A stretch of DNA of 56,881 nt, taken from positions 1 to 56,881 of the forward strand of contig DKCU01000154.1 of the NCBI GenBank assembly GCA_002451555.1, written 5' to 3'. Shown here in pieces: positions 6,972-15,343 of this stretch. The position numbers and the translations under genes are program-made. The stretch comes from Candidatus Segatella albertsiae (GTDB lineage: Bacteria; Bacteroidota; Bacteroidia; Bacteroidales; Bacteroidaceae). The notes under the pieces were generated by a model. It was not told the DNA's origin, did no database searches, and saw only the letters and a program-made list of their open reading frames with translations. Numbering within the stretch: the first letter of the stretch is position 1; each line of letters opens with the position of its first letter.

Positions 6972-9611
6972 ATGGAAGATTTAAGTATGGCGTTGAGAGC
7001 GATGTTTAGCCAGATAAAGGGTGATGATATTCTTACAGCTCTTGATTTGTCCAAAAACATAGATCCCAAACATTTGGATGCAGAATGTGAGGAGTCGCAA
7101 GTAATGAAACTTCTGACGCAAGTGGACAAGGATAGTTATTCTCTTGACCAACTTATGATGATAGGGCAAATTATTATGGGAAAATGGATGGTGGCAGATG
7201 TTGATTGCTTGCCTTTAAAGTTCCATAAGGGTGATTCTGTTTTCAATATGCTTCTGTATTTTGCATCCAAGACTCTGTTGGTGAAAGATGGTGACCCGAT
7301 ATGCAACTATCGTTCTTTGTTGAGGTGGCATGGCTTGACAGTTCAACTTAGTGAGGATTTGTTTACCACAGCATTCTTAGCTTCTCATGACTTAACAAAT
7401 GGATATGAACGAAAATACTTTGACTGGGATGCCTATCTAGGGCATAACTGTAAGGAACTAAATGCCTTGTTCAAAAAACCAATGGCAGAATTACACATGC
7501 ACCTGAAAGGCTCTTCGTACAATTTGGACATCAGTTGGATTTGTCTGATGAATAACGTAATGTCCATGCGTGCAATATTTGATAAGGTGGCAGAGAATAG
7601 AAAGGATACTGAATGGGACTCCCACTTGTATGAAAAAGTACGGAAGGCTGCCGTCATAAGATATTATCTTGCTGGTGTGGTTGGATGTCATAATAATCCA
7701 ATTACCAAGGCAGAGTTATCGGACTTCTTGGAGGGAAGGCAACCAGGAACCAAGGATGATAATGCCCCTACTTTCGATTCATTAGTGAAGTGTAGTTACA
7801 AAAGTGCCGAGGATAAGGCCTTAAAATATACGGTTGCAAGACATGATATTGAACACGGTATGTTGCTTGATTATGTTCCTGTAAAATACTATCGAAAGTA
7901 TCCTGTTGCTACCTTGGTCATGGCTTCGGAACGAAAACTCATGTATGAGTGCTTTCATAAGATATATTCCAATGATTATGTGGATTCGGATTTCCCGACT
8001 TTATTTTATGCTTATTTGACATATAAAGACCATTTTAGACATGCAATTTTACAGTTGAATGTACGAGTCGGTTTTGCGAATTTTGCAAACTATGAAAAAT
8101 TGAAGACGGAGTTTATTCTCCAAAAGCATTATTCACTTCTTTACAAGGCGGCAGTTGAGGACTTTATAGGGCATTCTAAGAATCGATATGTAGAGGCAAG
8201 AATTGTTCCAAAAGAAACAGTTGAGGATATAGAGAAATCCTTATCAGATATTTATGTCTCGTTGGATGAGGATAGTAAGGACAAGTGTTCCATCATATTC
8301 CACTTCATCAAGAAACGTGATGAGTCTTATAAAGACAACAAGGCAATACGTCATAATGAATTGCGCCAAGAAGTAAAAAGAAAGGCATTCGCAATCTATA
8401 ATTTTCGTTTGAAAAATGAAAATCGAGATAGCTTAGTTGGTCGTGTTGTTGGAATTGATGCTGCTAATTCGGAGATATATACTCGCCCAGAAGTTTTTGC
8501 GCAGGCGTTTAGGTTTTTACGTGGTCATGAAATCTTTTCCACAGAGTACAACAGACCATATGACTTGAATGTTACTTATCATGTGGGTGAGGACTTCTTG
8601 GATTTGGCAGATGGCTTGAGAGCTGTTGAAGAGGCTATTATATTTTTAGGGTTACGTAGTGGAGACCGTCTTGGGCATGCACTTTCACTTGGTACAGATG
8701 TGCGAAAGTATTATGAGAAGCGTTATAATACAATATGTGAGACCAAGCAAGTTTTGCTCGACAATTTTGCTTGGTTGCATCATAAGTGTATTCGCCTTAG
8801 AGGTTCAGCCTCTTTGCTTGGCTTTTTGGAAATGATGTTTCATAAGTATTTCAGAGACTTGTATGATGAAAAGTTTTGGGAAAAATCAACTCGTGTTTCC
8901 AGAATTTTCTCTGAGCCAGATTTTGATTGGGAGCAATTGGATGATGTGGAGACTTATTATCTATCTTGGTTGTTGCGAGGTAACTCACCTACATTTGGAA
9001 AAGACTTTGATTTCTATGATGAAATGCCTAATGGTATAGAGAAACAGTGGATTGATGCGGGATTGAATCATCATGTAGGAGCAGAACTGGCAAGTCGAAA
9101 CAGCAATGCAAGACAATTGTATGATATGTATCATGCTCGCAATTTTGCTGATATAAGTCAATCGGTGGATTCATTTACAATACCAGTAGATTATCGAGAG
9201 GACTTCTACGAACTTTTGGAGATGATACAAGAGCAATTGATGAGTAAGATAGAACGTAAGCATATTGCCATTGAGTGTAATCCTTCGTCCAACTATAAAA
9301 TAGGCGAGATAGACCGATATGAGCAACATCCAATCTTACGCTTCTTCAATTATGGGATAGATACTCCATATAAACCACATAACATAGCTGTATCAATCAA
9401 TACCGATGATCAAGGTGTGTTCTCAACTTCTCTCGAAAGAGAGTATTCCTTGATGGCGTTAGCCATGGAACGGAATGAATTGAAAGGACATAAAAACTCA
9501 CCTCGTGCTATTGTTGAATGGCTTGATAGAGTCCGTGAAATGTCTATAGAACAGCGATTTGACGTGAATAAAGAAGACGAAGAGGAGTCCGATGTCAATA
9601 ATGAGTTATAA
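6972..9611 (+). CDS. Large adenosine-deaminase-fold enzyme (RdrB-like)
   Basis: 879 residues, more than twice a normal adenosine deaminase, yet every zinc and catalytic position of that family is present: H175 and H177 (ELHMHLKGS), H537 and E540 (YHVGED), H569 (RLGHAL), and D812, D813 (NTDDQG), plus the CNPSSN segment and the REYSLMALA helix. Long insertions separate these motifs: about 360 residues between the first two, and about 240 between H569 and D812. A very large deaminase of this type is RdrB of the RADAR anti-phage system, but no RdrA ATPase is nearby. Likely reaction: hydrolytic deamination of adenosine or an adenine nucleotide or RNA; the substrate is not visible in the sequence. 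First residues MEDLSMALRAMF; start chosen because it follows the SNF2 stop by 18 nt. Confidence 0.8.
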   Translation: MEDLSMALRAMFSQIKGDDILTALDLSKNIDPKHLDAECEESQVMKLLTQVDKDSYSLDQLMMIGQIIMGKWMVADVDCLPLKFHKGDSVFNMLLYFASKTLLVKDGDPICNYRSLLRWHGLTVQLSEDLFTTAFLASHDLTNGYERKYFDWDAYLGHNCKELNALFKKPMAELHMHLKGSSYNLDISWICLMNNVMSMRAIFDKVAENRKDTEWDSHLYEKVRKAAVIRYYLAGVVGCHNNPITKAELSDFLEGRQPGTKDDNAPTFDSLVKCSYKSAEDKALKYTVARHDIEHGMLLDYVPVKYYRKYPVATLVMASERKLMYECFHKIYSNDYVDSDFPTLFYAYLTYKDHFRHAILQLNVRVGFANFANYEKLKTEFILQKHYSLLYKAAVEDFIGHSKNRYVEARIVPKETVEDIEKSLSDIYVSLDEDSKDKCSIIFHFIKKRDESYKDNKAIRHNELRQEVKRKAFAIYNFRLKNENRDSLVGRVVGIDAANSEIYTRPEVFAQAFRFLRGHEIFSTEYNRPYDLNVTYHVGEDFLDLADGLRAVEEAIIFLGLRSGDRLGHALSLGTDVRKYYEKRYNTICETKQVLLDNFAWLHHKCIRLRGSASLLGFLEMMFHKYFRDLYDEKFWEKSTRVSRIFSEPDFDWEQLDDVETYYLSWLLRGNSPTFGKDFDFYDEMPNGIEKQWIDAGLNHHVGAELASRNSNARQLYDMYHARNFADISQSVDSFTIPVDYREDFYELLEMIQEQLMSKIERKHIAIECNPSSNYKIGEIDRYEQHPILRFFNYGIDTPYKPHNIAVSINTDDQGVFSTSLEREYSLMALAMERNELKGHKNSPRAIVEWLDRVREMSIEQRFDVNKEDEEESDVNNEL

Positions 9612-9628
9612 CTAAAAATACATAGATT

Positions 9629-9985
9629 ATGGGTATATATTATAAAGAATGCTTTTTGGAAGATATTTATCATTTTGACGCATTAGAAGTTTGGAATGAC
9701 TTGGTGCCTGGTGCTTCTGTAAAATTGTCTCTTGATATGGGAGGTGATGATAAGAGAGGTAATTATATGAGAGGTGATTATACCAAGAATGTCAAAGTGG
9801 AATTAGATAAACAAGGAAATAAACTTTTAGGAGTCTTGAGTGAGGAAGATAGCAAATCCATGCTTCCATTTTACAAAAGTGGATGGTATGATTTATTCTC
9901 GGGAAGAATTTGTTTCATTGATAAAGAAAACGAGAAACTGAGAATAAAGGTAGTCGTTTATATAAATCTCAAATTGGACGATTAA
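9629..9985 (+). CDS. Conserved-looking operon protein, HIRAN-like by eye
   Basis: 118 residues, starting 17 nt after the deaminase-like gene, so probably in the same transcript. No clear family. The stretch from about residue 28 to 115 (VKLSLDMGGDD, then NVKVELDKQGNKLLGVLSEED, then an FYKSGW-x-DLFSGRI segment) has the order of a small beta-rich fold resembling HIRAN domains, which bind DNA ends and often accompany SNF2 ATPases. That resemblance is a visual impression and weak. No signal peptide or membrane segment. It could be a DNA-recognition accessory for the SNF2 protein. Confidence 0.55.
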   Translation: MGIYYKECFLEDIYHFDALEVWNDLVPGASVKLSLDMGGDDKRGNYMRGDYTKNVKVELDKQGNKLLGVLSEEDSKSMLPFYKSGWYDLFSGRICFIDKENEKLRIKVVVYINLKLDD

Positions 9986-9995
9986 GGATAATTTC

Positions 9996-10124
9996 ATGAC
10001 AATTCGTGAGCAAATAATAGCCCAAGTAGAAGCTTTTTATTATTTTATTAAGGTTTTTGTCTTAGATGATGAAAGTTGGAAAGTAAGTGTCCGAATTCTG
10101 GGTCACGGTGAATTTGGTGTTTAG
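9996..10124 (+). pseudogene. Small ORF cut by the IS66 element
   Basis: An ATG 10 bases after the previous stop opens a frame whose first 29 codons (MTIREQIIAQVEAFYYF onward) lie outside the IS and whose last 13 run into the IS left end. Rejoining the sequence across the element (after 10082 to 12705) keeps the frame for nine more codons and a stop, giving a 38-residue protein. It may be the last gene of the operon; it may also be a chance frame. Confidence 0.35.
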
Positions 10125-10144
10125 GAAAATAGTTGATACCTTTG
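10113..10144 (+). promoter_or_regulatory. Promoter of the IS66 tnpA
   Basis: TTTG at 10113-10116, 20-nt spacer, TACCTTTG at 10137-10144, about 30 nt before the tnpA start. Confidence 0.6.
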
Positions 10145-10172
10145 CGGTGGTTAAATTAAAAATCACAGCAAA

Positions 10173-10511
10173 ATGGAATTGACAGATTATGTAAAGGAGT
10201 TCCGTGCTCTTCAGAAAACCGGAAAGATTCGAGTGGCAGATTTCTGCCGTGAGAGGATGTTGGATTATTATGAGATGGTCGAGGCGTTGAAAAAAGACAA
10301 GTTCCTTTCTGAACTTCCAGCTGAGGAAGTTAATGCAGGCGAGTTGGAAGTCACCGACCTTCCTTGTGACAAGCCATCTCCTAATGCAAGCTCCTTCATC
10401 AAGGAAGTCTCGATTCAGACTCCTACGGATTTGAAGGTTCGCATCCAAGGAATAACGGCGACAGATTTGATAACCGTGGTTAGTCACCTTATGACGATTC
10501 GCCCATGTTGA
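10173..10511 (+). CDS. tnpA: IS66 accessory protein TnpA
   Basis: 112 residues. The N-terminal half (ELTDYVKEFRALQKTGKIRV) is a short helical DNA-binding-like region and the end carries the VRIQGITATDLITVV segment common to IS66 TnpA proteins of Bacteroidetes. It is required with TnpB for transposition in IS66 elements. Its stop overlaps the tnpB start by 7 bases. Confidence 0.8.
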   Translation: MELTDYVKEFRALQKTGKIRVADFCRERMLDYYEMVEALKKDKFLSELPAEEVNAGELEVTDLPCDKPSPNASSFIKEVSIQTPTDLKVRIQGITATDLITVVSHLMTIRPC

Positions 10512-10849
10512 GCCTAACAGGAGGAATGAAGTACATGTATTGTGAATGTAATGTGAGCTTCCGTTATAAATGGGATGGCTTGGAGAGCTACATAAAATAT
10601 GTACTGAACGAGGACCCACGTTCTGGCAAGGTGTTCATTTTCATGCATAAGAACCACCGCCAACTTCGAGTGTTTTATTATGAGCGCAATGGTTATATAC
10701 TGTCAGAGAAGAAACTTGACAAGGAATACAAGTTTGTCAAGCCCATCTTTGACACCAAGAAGCAAAAGTACAATATTTGTTGGGCAGATTTTGTTGTCTT
10801 ACTTGAGGATACTGTAGTAGCCAAGGTTTATCTTCGAGAGGCTGCTTGA
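10505..10849 (+). CDS. tnpB: IS66 accessory protein TnpB
   Basis: 114 residues with the family's opening MLSLTGGMKYMYC, the central MRKG-like region replaced by SFRYKWDGLESYI, then KVFIFMHKNHRQLRVFYYERNG, the usual TnpB core. It overlaps tnpA and is followed after 109 bases by tnpC. Full length for the family; no disruption seen. Confidence 0.85.
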   Translation: MLSLTGGMKYMYCECNVSFRYKWDGLESYIKYVLNEDPRSGKVFIFMHKNHRQLRVFYYERNGYILSEKKLDKEYKFVKPIFDTKKQKYNICWADFVVLLEDTVVAKVYLREAA

Positions 10850-10958
10850 TAAACTTAGTACTACTAAAAAATGTAAAACTACAGTAATCTTGAGAGAATG
10901 CCAATTTATGTAACCTGTAGACACAGAAGAAGTTTGCGATACTTGGACTTTTGTAGCC

Positions 10959-12605
10959 ATGAACGAAGAAAGATTAAGCAGACATATAACCCAAGAGAAT
11001 CTCATGCTGAGATCGGAGAACTCCCAACTGAAATCACAGATGGAAGCAAAAGATATTATGCTTGACAACAAGGATGGCGAGATACTTCGTCTGCTTAATC
11101 AGATAGCGTCGGACATGGTAAAGAAGTCGGATGTTGACGAGATTGTAAGGAATGCCGTCGCAGAGGAGCACGACCGTATGGTCGGTTACTACGAGAAGAA
11201 GATGAAGTCTATGGCTGCCGAGTATGAGGCAAAGATAGCTGAGCTGCAGAAAGCTAAAAAGCGTAAGAAAGCCAGTGGTAACTCAGGTTCTTCAGGCTCA
11301 AGCTGTAGCGGTAAGACGGGCACGTTGACTTTTGACACCAAGGAGGAGGCCCTGGAGGCACTTGACGCAGCCCAGAGAAAGTTGAAGTCGATGGCCGACC
11401 AAGCCTTTGGTGGAGGTGGTGAAAAACTCTCAAATGAACAAAGGCCTGCCATAAACCCTGAGGAAGGCGACGTGGATGATGACTCCCAAGTTCAGGCACC
11501 GATAAAACCTCGTGGCAACTATGGCCAGTCTGATTATGAGCCGATACCTCGTCCAGAGGAATATTGCAACTATGGACCGGTTGACGAGGACGATACCGTC
11601 CATAATGATTTCTATCCCGAAGGGTGTGACTCCACTAGTACTTCCTATGGTGAACGGACATTCGAGCAGTGGGAGGTCACCTTGCCCAAGCTCTACAAGA
11701 TAGTCAATCACTTGCATAGATGCTACGTCAAAGGCAAGAAGGTCTGGGCCAAGATGCCAAAGACAGTGCTGGGCAATGCTCACAGAGGTCCCGTTTATAC
11801 CGCCAACATGATACTCAACAAATATCTGAATGGCATGGCTGAGAACAAAACTCAACGTGCACAGAAATATCAGATAGGCATGGACATATCTCGCAAGACA
11901 GTGAACACTCACATAAACTTGGTGTTAAAACGCATCCGTGAGTTTATGGAGGAACGTTATAGGTGGTGGGTATTGCAAGACCCTTATCTGGCTGTGGACG
12001 AGACCGTCGAGGATGTGTTTGTGATAGGCGACGATGGTAAGCGTCATCTTCGCAGCCGCTATCACTGGGGCATTCGTACCTCAATGACCAACCTTGTTTA
12101 TTTTATATATGACAAAGGGTCCAGATGCAGAAAGGTAATCTCCAAGTTCGAGAAGCAATACAAGAAAGACAAGCTGTCGCCCGAGACCATCAAGGCAAAC
12201 CGAGAGCGAGACATACTTCCAATCTTAGGAGACATCCTGCAAGACTTGACCCGATATGCGAACAATGCGACTCATGAGTGTGGCGAGATGTTGATGAAGG
12301 CCATCCATTATGCCCAGGCAGAGTGGAAAGGACTCATGCTCTACACGAAGGATGGAAACTATAGGGCAGACAACAACTATGCCGAGCAAATCATGAGGGA
12401 CTTGGCTACAGGTCGCAAGAATTTCATGTTCTCTGGTAGCGATGAGGCTGCCAAAAACTTAGCCTTTGCGTATTCGCTTACGCAGAGCTGTAAGTTATGC
12501 AATGTTAATCCTTATGAATATTGGGAAGACCTTTTAACAAATGGGTTGTCTCCTAGCCGTACGGTGGACAGCTTCATGCCTCATCTCTGGGGCAAAAAAC
12601 TATAA
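10959..12605 (+). CDS. tnpC: IS66 transposase TnpC, apparently lacking the central catalytic block
   Basis: 548 residues. The N-terminal 60 are a coiled coil, followed by a long low-complexity linker (Lys/Ser-rich near 100-115; acidic near 165-220). The first DDE aspartate region (AVDETVEDVF) and the final glutamate region (ADNNYAEQIMRDLATGRKNF) are present. Between KGSRCRKVISKF and EKQYKKDKLSP, however, the part that in IS66 transposases carries the DGYxxY aspartate and the CWAHxRRKF motif (roughly 85-100 residues) is not seen, while the frame continues. This looks like an in-frame internal deletion, so the enzyme is probably inactive. The comparison is from memory of the family. Confidence 0.8.
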   Translation: MNEERLSRHITQENLMLRSENSQLKSQMEAKDIMLDNKDGEILRLLNQIASDMVKKSDVDEIVRNAVAEEHDRMVGYYEKKMKSMAAEYEAKIAELQKAKKRKKASGNSGSSGSSCSGKTGTLTFDTKEEALEALDAAQRKLKSMADQAFGGGGEKLSNEQRPAINPEEGDVDDDSQVQAPIKPRGNYGQSDYEPIPRPEEYCNYGPVDEDDTVHNDFYPEGCDSTSTSYGERTFEQWEVTLPKLYKIVNHLHRCYVKGKKVWAKMPKTVLGNAHRGPVYTANMILNKYLNGMAENKTQRAQKYQIGMDISRKTVNTHINLVLKRIREFMEERYRWWVLQDPYLAVDETVEDVFVIGDDGKRHLRSRYHWGIRTSMTNLVYFIYDKGSRCRKVISKFEKQYKKDKLSPETIKANRERDILPILGDILQDLTRYANNATHECGEMLMKAIHYAQAEWKGLMLYTKDGNYRADNNYAEQIMRDLATGRKNFMFSGSDEAAKNLAFAYSLTQSCKLCNVNPYEYWEDLLTNGLSPSRTVDSFMPHLWGKKL

Positions 12606-12651
12606 ATAATTATAAAAATGACATTTTTGAAAAATGTGGTTACTATATGAA

Positions 12652-12670
12652 CTGCCTGTTTTTCAGGCAG
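12652..12670 (+). terminator. Hairpin near the right end of IS66
   Basis: CTGCCTG (12652-12658), TTTTT loop, CAGGCAG (12664-12670), located 47 bases after the tnpC stop. Little T-run follows, so termination strength is uncertain. Confidence 0.55.
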
Positions 12671-12766
12671 TAAATACTTTGTGCCCCAAGATTCGGACAC
12701 TTACGGTTACAGCTTTGTTTTAGATAAGCAATAGGCGTAGAACGGATACTTACAATATAACAAGCT

Positions 12767-13336
12767 ATGGGTATATTTGATATGAGTTATCGCACCAAGA
12801 CTTACTTAGCTGGTGATTGGGATGGCGATATAGATTTAATAGATAAACTTCATGAATGGAATGATAGTAAACGATTGGCTTTAAACTTTACAGATGTTCA
12901 TGACCTTACTTCATCAAGTGATAATTCTAATAATTGTAGCATAAAACACTCTTTAAGACAGCGCTTGAATCTTTGCAAGACTTTTGTCCTTATAGTTGGC
13001 AAATATACAAAAGGGCTTAGAAGTGGCTCTTGTGCTTTATGTTCTAATTATTGCAAGGGATTATATGGACTTTCTCCATATTGCTATAGTTCTTCATGTA
13101 ACACCATTGATTATCGTAGCTATGTTGATTATGAGTGTGAAATGGCTTTGAAGGATTATAAGGATGGTAAGCTTAAAAATATTGTAGTAATCTATAATGG
13201 ACTTTTAAAAGTGGATAAAAGCCGATGTCCAGATTGCCTTAAAAACGTAGGTGTACATATTGCCTCTGATACGTTAGGGGCAGATGGAACAAGATGTTGG
13301 GATTACCAAAATATTAAAAATGCGGTTTCTAAATAA
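12767..13336 (+). CDS. Thoeris ThsB-like TIR-domain protein 1
   Basis: 189 residues. The opening YRTKTYLAGDWDGD with a conserved helix, the NFTDVHDLT segment, the SIKHSLRQRL helix and KTFVLIVG strand belong to the ThsB/MTH538 type TIR-like fold. YVDYECEMAL supplies the candidate catalytic Glu (E123 region). Several paired cysteines at 89-111 are typical of this subgroup. TIR sensors of Thoeris cleave NAD+ on infection and produce a nucleotide signal. The next gene, 8 nt on, is a TM-Macro effector. Homologs tend to begin at the MSYRT methionine (12782), so the start may be five codons later. Confidence 0.75.
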   Translation: MGIFDMSYRTKTYLAGDWDGDIDLIDKLHEWNDSKRLALNFTDVHDLTSSSDNSNNCSIKHSLRQRLNLCKTFVLIVGKYTKGLRSGSCALCSNYCKGLYGLSPYCYSSSCNTIDYRSYVDYECEMALKDYKDGKLKNIVVIYNGLLKVDKSRCPDCLKNVGVHIASDTLGADGTRCWDYQNIKNAVSK

Positions 13337-13344
13337 GAAAAATT

Positions 13345-14217
13345 ATGCGGTCAAAAATAGAAAAAATATTTAGAATTGCCAAAAACTTATGGGCTGTTTT
13401 GTTTGGACTACTTTCTGTAATGCAGGCATTTGTTTCTTGGGAAGACATGGCTTTTACGGATAGTTGTGATAGATTATTGGTTTTGCTATGTATCGTATTA
13501 GTCGTTCTGATTTTATCAATTTTATGGGTGTTGCTTTCTGAAACGGAATGTGTTTGGAAACGAGGTTCTTCCAAAATTTGTGTAATGTATGGAGATATAC
13601 TAAAAATGGCGCAGAGAAGACCATGGTATACTCGTTCTCAACAACAAAAAATTATCGTGATACCTGTGAACACTCACTTTGATACGATTGTTGACGATCA
13701 AACTGTACCAAATCCATTGGTTTCCAAAAAAACGATACATGGTAAGTGGTTGTTGCAATATGCTGCAGAAATGCATATAACTCCAGAGCAGATAGAACAA
13801 AAAATATTTGATTTTCTCGATGCTAAACAAGGGCGATTTGAAACAGTTGACAGACCACGAGGAAGCCATAGAAACTATGTAGCAGGAACATGTGCTATGC
13901 TTCAAGGAAACAATAATACGAGTTTCTTACTCTTGGCTTTGTCTGAATTTGATGAACACAATACAGCCCATGCTACGAAGGAAAAATTAATTTCTATTCT
14001 TCATTCTTTAATAGAATTTATCAATAGCCAATCGCAAGGAATGGATTGCTATATACCTTTGTTGGGAACTGGATTATCCAGGACTGGATTGACGCATAAA
14101 GAATCACTTCACACAATACTTTCAACCCTAGATTTGTATAATGATCAGATCATAGGAAAAATCACAGTTGTTGTTTATGGTGGTGATAAATCAAATGTTT
14201 CTATATATGACAGATAA
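13345..14217 (+). CDS. TM-Macro effector, type II Thoeris ThsA-like
   Basis: 290 residues: two membrane helices near the N terminus (about 12-32 and 42-65), then a Macro-type domain from about 93 to 290 (IIVIPVNTHFDTIVDD, a YVAGTCAML segment, LPLLGTGLSR and KITVVVYG). This is the architecture of the type II Thoeris effector, in which a TIR-made ADP-ribose derivative binds the Macro domain and the membrane part is toxic. The genes on both sides encode TIR-like proteins, which supports the assignment. The third Thoeris gene starts inside its last codons (11-base overlap). Confidence 0.75.
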   Translation: MRSKIEKIFRIAKNLWAVLFGLLSVMQAFVSWEDMAFTDSCDRLLVLLCIVLVVLILSILWVLLSETECVWKRGSSKICVMYGDILKMAQRRPWYTRSQQQKIIVIPVNTHFDTIVDDQTVPNPLVSKKTIHGKWLLQYAAEMHITPEQIEQKIFDFLDAKQGRFETVDRPRGSHRNYVAGTCAMLQGNNNTSFLLLALSEFDEHNTAHATKEKLISILHSLIEFINSQSQGMDCYIPLLGTGLSRTGLTHKESLHTILSTLDLYNDQIIGKITVVVYGGDKSNVSIYDR

Positions 14218-15337
14218 TGCAAGTTTTATAGTCTTTTTCTCCTGGCAGAGTGATGTGCCTGAAAATAGTGATATTTTGAGGTCATTTATAAAAACTTCAA
14301 CCAAGAAATTTGAGACTACCCAAAATGTCGATGTTTTGTATGATGAAGCTTCACGTTCTGTTGTAGGATCACAAAAAGTGGATGAGGTAATTCTCGAAAA
14401 GATAAAAGCATGTGATGTTTTTATTGCTGATATTACACCAATCACCAGAATAGAAACTGAAGAAAATGGTAAGAAAAAAGTCAAGTTGTTGCCTAACCCA
14501 AATGTTGCATTTGAATTGGGCTATGCCATGCATTGCTTATCAATGGAGCAAATCCTTATAGTTTTGCCTTTAGGAATACCTCATGGGCAACTGCCATTTG
14601 ACTTCAACCATAATAGGCTCATAGAATTCGATGAACAAACGAATCCTATGGATGAAGAAATAGAGAAATCTTTATCTTTTTGTATGAAAACTCGTATCTC
14701 TCTAATTGATGTGGTTGTTTTGAATCCTGCTGATTACACCCTGCGTCCACAATATAAACAGACCAAGTTTATTGCTGAAAAACTAAAAAATATTGACATG
14801 GGTTCAACGTTTGCCACAGTTAAGCAATTTCATGAGTCAATGAGTCTGGTGACTGCTCCTTTCAAACACGTAAATATAGCTAAAGTACAAGTTGTTCGTA
14901 AGGAAATAAACCATTCTTACTCTTCAATACAGTTGGTTATTCAAAATAATAATGTAGCGATTGACAATATTGAATTTCAAGTAACTTGCAAACAATACGG
15001 TGTTTCTATCGTGGAATCAAATATTAAAGATCAACTTAGTTTGGTTCATAGTTTACAGATTAATAGGTTGTATGTAGTAAAGGAAACTAATACAGCTTTC
15101 CAACATGTTAATACAATGAATCCTCAGACCATATTTATGTTGGAGCCTTTTTATGTGAAGGCTCCCTATGAAAACAAAAGTATAAACTTAGAGTGGCATA
15201 TTAGCTCACGACAAGGTACTTTTCATGGTATAATAGAAATGCAAATTGAGGCAGAGATAAAAGATGTTGACTATATTTATGATGATGCAAAAATAGGTCA
15301 CGACTTTTTTTCTGATTATATAGAGTATGTAAAATAA
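14207..15337 (+). CDS. TIR-like nucleotide-binding domain protein 2
   Basis: 376 residues from the ATG at 14207, which overlaps the effector gene by 11 bases; a longer frame from 14168 is possible but would overlap more. Residues 1-165 form a TIR-like domain of the CAP12/PF10137 type: VFFSWQSD, then DVFIADITPI and PNVAFELGYAMHC, where E103 is the candidate NADase glutamate. The C-terminal half (about 185-376) is a beta-rich region without a recognised name, with a KAPYENKSINLEWHI stretch. It may sense an infection trigger. Being embedded between ThsA-like and ThsB-like genes, it is probably an alternative sensor for the same effector. Confidence 0.7.
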   Translation: MTDNASFIVFFSWQSDVPENSDILRSFIKTSTKKFETTQNVDVLYDEASRSVVGSQKVDEVILEKIKACDVFIADITPITRIETEENGKKKVKLLPNPNVAFELGYAMHCLSMEQILIVLPLGIPHGQLPFDFNHNRLIEFDEQTNPMDEEIEKSLSFCMKTRISLIDVVVLNPADYTLRPQYKQTKFIAEKLKNIDMGSTFATVKQFHESMSLVTAPFKHVNIAKVQVVRKEINHSYSSIQLVIQNNNVAIDNIEFQVTCKQYGVSIVESNIKDQLSLVHSLQINRLYVVKETNTAFQHVNTMNPQTIFMLEPFYVKAPYENKSINLEWHISSRQGTFHGIIEMQIEAEIKDVDYIYDDAKIGHDFFSDYIEYVK

Positions 15338-15343
15338 AATATT

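Larger units (their letters stand above)
10083..12704 (+). mobile_element. IS66-family insertion sequence
   Basis: Imperfect terminal inverted repeats, GTAAGTGTCCGAATTCTGGG at 10083 and the complement of the copy ending at 12704 (GTAAGTGTCCGAATCTTGGG), bracket three genes in the IS66 order tnpA, tnpB, tnpC. The 8-bp flanks (gttggaaa and ggttacag) do not match, so the expected target-site duplication is missing. This suggests an old insertion or a later rearrangement. It lies between the radical SAM/SNF2/deaminase operon and the Thoeris-like genes. Confidence 0.9.

Noticed and set aside
6972..9611. RADAR system
   Set aside because: Only an RdrB-like deaminase is present; no RdrA ATPase or RdrC/RdrD accessory is visible.
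12741..12753. Second IS end (CGGATACTTAC resembles the IS66 tip CGGACACTTAC)
   Set aside because: Eleven-base partial match without a partner end or genes.
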